Source: Clostridiales bacterium
GTDB taxonomy: Bacteria > Bacillota > Clostridia > Lutisporales > Lutisporaceae
Direction: 5' to 3'
Length of the DNA: 8,472 nucleotides
NCBI GenBank assembly: GCA_012842725.1
Contig: DUSG01000096.1
Coordinates: 1 to 8,472, forward strand
Shown: piece by piece, positions 7,283 to 8,472 of the stretch
Numbering within the stretch: position 1 is the first letter of the stretch
Layout: every line of letters starts with the position of its first letter
Position numbers and translations under genes: made by a program
The notes under the pieces: model-generated
What the model was told of the DNA's origin: nothing
What the model saw: the letters and a program-made list of their open reading frames with translations, nothing else
Database searches by the model: none

Positions 7283-7903
7283 TTATAATCCTATTTTTCC
7301 CTTTAAAAGCCTTGAATCATTTATACCTATAGGATAGGGCAGATGAAACAGTTTTTTTGTTTCACTTGTAAGTATGTTAATGCTCAACACACCGTTCAAA
7401 TAAATCCTGTTATTGACCATGTCATTACCTAAAGATATATCATGTCCAAAAAAATTATAATCCGATGGATTCTTTATTATTTCTAAAGGGTAGTGGCTTA
7501 TTGTAGCTTTAGCGTTAAATATATTTACACATGTGCTACATTCAATAATTATGCTTTTTTTGGCGAATTTATGAACGAGCTCATAATCGTCATGATTACC
7601 TATACATATATATATGTCTTCAGCACTTGAACTTTCTAATATATCTATGATCTTTCGAACATGATTTTCATATTTTGGCAGTTGCTCCTTATATATACCT
7701 ATCTTGATATTATCAACCATATCACCTGTGTGTATTATAATATGCGGCGAGATGTCTTTTAATAGCTTTTTCATTGCATCATAAAAAATTACCGGTGTAT
7801 CTGATATATGGACTAGCTTTTTTTCATTTATGTTCTTTATTAAATCAGGTACATAAACATAGCCCATGATTCTGTGAAATAAAAACTTCAATTTTTCGTT
7901 CAT
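7283..7903 (-). CDS. Small calcineurin-like metallophosphoesterase with altered metal site
   Basis: The protein has 206 residues. ATG 7903 was chosen over an in-frame GTG at 7918 because that GTG is part of the ribosome site GTGAGGAT (7918-7911), 7 bases before the ATG. Metallophosphoesterase motifs appear in order: LVHISDTP (30-37, motif I), HTGDMVDN (58-65, motif II with bridging D61), IGNHDDYE (101-108, motif III with N103 and H104), SHYP (H137, motif IV) and FFGHDI (152-156..., motif V with H154). In dinuclear family members motif I is D-x-H and motif V is G-H-x-H. Here the second positions are P37 and I156, so both alpha-metal histidines are gone, while the beta-metal set D61, N103, H137 and H154 is complete. 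It may be mononuclear, use other ligands or be inactive. The ~29-residue N-terminal extension has no clear signal peptide. It is the first gene of a two-gene operon. Candidate substrates (nucleotides, phosphodiesters, phosphoproteins) cannot be separated. Confidence 0.88.
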   Translation of the reverse strand: MNEKLKFLFHRIMGYVYVPDLIKNINEKKLVHISDTPVIFYDAMKKLLKDISPHIIIHTGDMVDNIKIGIYKEQLPKYENHVRKIIDILESSSAEDIYICIGNHDDYELVHKFAKKSIIIECSTCVNIFNAKATISHYPLEIIKNPSDYNFFGHDISLGNDMVNNRIYLNGVLSINILTSETKKLFHLPYPIGINDSRLLKGKIGL

Positions 7904-7926
7904 TTTTATAATCCTCACAAAGTTTT

Positions 7927-7988
7927 AATGTACAATAGTAAGAATAATATATCAAATATTGTATATAATAAATTTTACCGCAGTTCAA
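7927..7988 (-). promoter_or_regulatory. Candidate promoters for the leftward phosphoesterase operon
   Basis: Two sigma-A-like pairs are read on the minus strand. One is TTGAAC (7988-7983), 17-base spacer, TATACA (7965-7960). The other is TTGATA (7955-7950), 17-base spacer, TACATT (7932-7927), whose start would fall about 15-20 bases before the ATG at 7903, only just upstream of the ribosome site. The first gives a more usual leader of about 50 nt. Both are moderate matches in A+T-rich DNA. Confidence 0.4.
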
Positions 7989-8052
7989 ATATAAAGTGAA
8001 TAATATAAAAACTGTGAAAATACAACTTTTATAATTGCCAACAATTGACGCA

Positions 8053-8082
8053 TTGACAAAACATTTTAATAGATGCTAATAT
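8053..8082 (+). promoter_or_regulatory. rRNA operon promoter P1
   Basis: TTGACA (8053-8058, perfect) is followed after 18 bases by TAATAT (8077-8082), with an extended -10 TG at 8074-8075. A second, overlapping TTGACG lies 8 bases upstream (8045-8050) but has no -10 at the right distance. The DNA from about 7990 to 8045 is A/T-rich and could act as an UP element. The start would fall near 8089-8092, at the foot of the hairpin at 8091-8107. Confidence 0.7.
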
Positions 8083-8090
8083 AAAATTCC

Positions 8091-8107
8091 TGTCTGTGAG
8101 ACAGACA
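8091..8107 (+). other. Hairpin at the predicted P1 start
   Basis: TGTCTGT (8091-8097), loop GAG, ACAGACA (8101-8107): a perfect 7-bp stem with a 3-nt loop, beginning at or within about two bases of the predicted P1 start point. It would form the 5' end of the P1 transcript. No T-run follows, so it does not look like a terminator. Confidence 0.6.
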
Positions 8108-8142
8108 AAGACAACTGACAGAAAATACAAACAAGAAACATA

Positions 8143-8171
8143 TTGACTGATGAGAAAAAAGATGATAAGAT
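8143..8171 (+). promoter_or_regulatory. rRNA operon promoter P2
   Basis: TTGACT (8143-8148), a 17-base spacer and TAAGAT (8166-8171), preceded by TGA, give the extended -10 TGATAAGAT. The -35 sits in ACATATTGAC, a context shared with P3 and P4. The start would fall near 8178-8181, next to a short inverted repeat, GCCT (8181-8184) with AGGC (8191-8194). Confidence 0.75.
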
Positions 8172-8227
8172 GAAAACCCTGCCTGAATGAAGGCGCTAAT
8201 AAACCAAGGAAAAAGTCGAAAACCATA

Positions 8228-8256
8228 TTGACACGTTTTAAGTGAGCTACATTTAT
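8228..8256 (+). promoter_or_regulatory. Promoter-like element P3 with a poor -10
   Basis: A perfect TTGACA (8228-8233) in the shared CATATTGACA context is followed at the normal 17-base spacing only by ATTTAT (8251-8256), 3 of 6 matches to consensus. Other placements are no better: TACATT (8248-8253) has only a 14-base spacer. This is either a weak or decayed copy of the repeated promoter, or a -35 needing an activator. An imperfect 7-bp hairpin, TTTATCT (8252-8258) with AGATGAA (8271-8277), overlaps it. Confidence 0.4.
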
Positions 8257-8299
8257 CTACAAAGTAAGACAGATGAATTAATAAACAGCAAAAAACATA

Positions 8300-8328
8300 T
8301 TGACAGTTTGCTTAGAGCGTGATAAGAT
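8300..8328 (+). promoter_or_regulatory. rRNA operon promoter P4 (closest to the leader)
   Basis: TTGACA (8300-8305, perfect), a 17-base spacer and TAAGAT (8323-8328) with TGA before it reproduce the extended -10 TGATAAGAT of P2. The start would fall near 8335-8336, where G8336 opens a 7-bp hairpin. Initiation with G is the known feature that ties B. subtilis rrn promoters to GTP and (p)ppGpp levels; whether it applies here is inference. Confidence 0.8.
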
Positions 8329-8356
8329 AAGAAACGTCGGCTCGATAAGCCGACAG

Positions 8357-8383
8357 TGCTTTTGGACCTTGAAAACTAAACAG
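8357..8383 (+). promoter_or_regulatory. boxA-like antitermination site of the rRNA leader
   Basis: The stretch TGCTTTTGGACC followed by TTGAAAACTAAACA resembles the boxA region (TGCTCTTTGA/TTTGAAAACT) of Firmicute rRNA leaders, which recruits NusB/NusE and relatives so that polymerase ignores Rho-type and hairpin stops across rRNA genes. The match is by eye and the exact boxA core is uncertain. Confidence 0.5.
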
Positions 8384-8430
8384 TACTAGATGGAAGTAAT
8401 TCTTTTGAGTAGGATTAAACGTAATTGAGC

Positions 8431-8465
8431 TAAGAGCTATGAACTAAGAACTATGAAATAGTTCT
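8431..8465 (+). repeat. 14-base tandem repeat running into a hairpin
   Basis: TAAGAGCTATGAAC (8431-8444) is followed directly by TAAGAACTATGAAA (8445-8458), 12 of 14 identical. The second copy supplies the left arm of a perfect 8-bp hairpin, AGAACTAT (8447-8454) with ATAGTTCT (8458-8465), loop GAA. The first copy, with GAGCTAT, can pair less well with the same right arm, so two alternative stems are possible just before 16S rRNA. Confidence 0.6.
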
Positions 8466-8472
8466 GGATTGG

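Larger units (their letters stand above)
8336..8472 (+). other. rRNA operon leader (16S gene lies beyond the window)
   Basis: This is non-coding RNA leader downstream of four promoter-like elements. It opens with a perfect 7-bp hairpin, GTCGGCT (8336-8342) with AGCCGAC (8348-8354), loop CGATA. It continues through a boxA-like stretch into the repeat and hairpin at 8431-8465. The segment CCTTGAAAACTAAACAG is typical of leaders just before 16S rRNA in Bacillus and Clostridia. The mature 16S start (AGAGTTTGATCCTGG-like) is not present before 8472, so the gene itself is not annotated. No tRNA is seen. Confidence 0.7.

Noticed and set aside
7904..7918. GTG start at 7918 for the phosphoesterase
   Set aside because: The GTG is part of GTGAGGAT, the ribosome site for ATG 7903.
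8029..8226. 65-residue open frame on the minus strand
   Set aside because: It runs antisense through the rRNA promoters P1 and P2, is Phe/Leu/Cys-rich with no family resemblance, and has no convincing ribosome site.
8040..8330. CRISPR-like array suggested by repeated CATATTGACA
   Set aside because: The shared units are only about 10 bases long and match -35 elements with -10 elements at 17-18 bases; spacing is uneven (90, 85, 72).
8384..8472. Start of the 16S rRNA gene
   Set aside because: The conserved 16S 5' sequence (AGAGTTTGATC-type) is not present before the window ends; only the leader is included.
1..8472. Insertion sequences, integrases, attachment sites, tRNA genes
   Set aside because: No transposase-like protein, terminal inverted repeats flanked by target duplications, or tRNA cloverleaf was seen on either strand.

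Overview
This is a low-G+C (about one third G+C by eye) chromosomal segment from a Gram-positive Firmicute, most likely a member of the Clostridia. The evidence is strong purine-rich Shine-Dalgarno sites before every gene, Firmicute-type extended -10 promoters, intrinsic terminators, and the gene order dusB ... greA-lysS ... rRNA operon leader. Bacillus subtilis also has dusB (yacF), lysS and an rrn operon in that order, so the two ends of the window belong to an old Firmicute housekeeping neighbourhood. The genus cannot be read from the sequence.

Layout, left to right. Positions 1-141 are the 3' end of dusB, with an intrinsic terminator that overlaps its stop codon. A promoter whose -35 lies in a palindrome then drives a gene of the clostridial family usually labelled quinate 5-dehydrogenase (258-1181). 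It is followed 67 bases later by an unrecognised 280-residue protein (1249-2091) and a hairpin terminator. Next is a tight greA-lysS pair (2272-4256, 11-base gap) that ends in a strong terminator. A half-size ABC exporter follows (4457-6190). An 18-bp perfect inverted repeat (6201-6244) then separates the rightward genes from a leftward two-gene operon: a small calcineurin-type metallophosphoesterase (7283-7903) and, 18 bases downstream, an unrecognised 336-residue protein that starts with TTG (6254-7264).

The last ~480 bases encode no protein. They hold a tandem array of sigma-A promoters facing right, three of which share the core CATATTGAC. Two share an identical extended -10, TGATAAGAT. 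The array leads into a boxA-like sequence and a structured leader typical of a 16S rRNA operon; the 16S gene itself would begin beyond the window.

How the genes work together: GreA (rescue of backtracked RNA polymerase), LysRS (lysyl-tRNA charging), DusB (tRNA dihydrouridine) and the rRNA operon form a transcription/translation block. The exporter and the leftward operon look like an accessory insert between lysS and the rRNA operon. The most unusual protein is the metallophosphoesterase. It has lost the two histidines expected at one metal site (D-x-H became D-T-P; G-H-x-H became G-H-D-I) but keeps every ligand of the other site. Its partner of unknown function makes this operon the best candidate for something undescribed.
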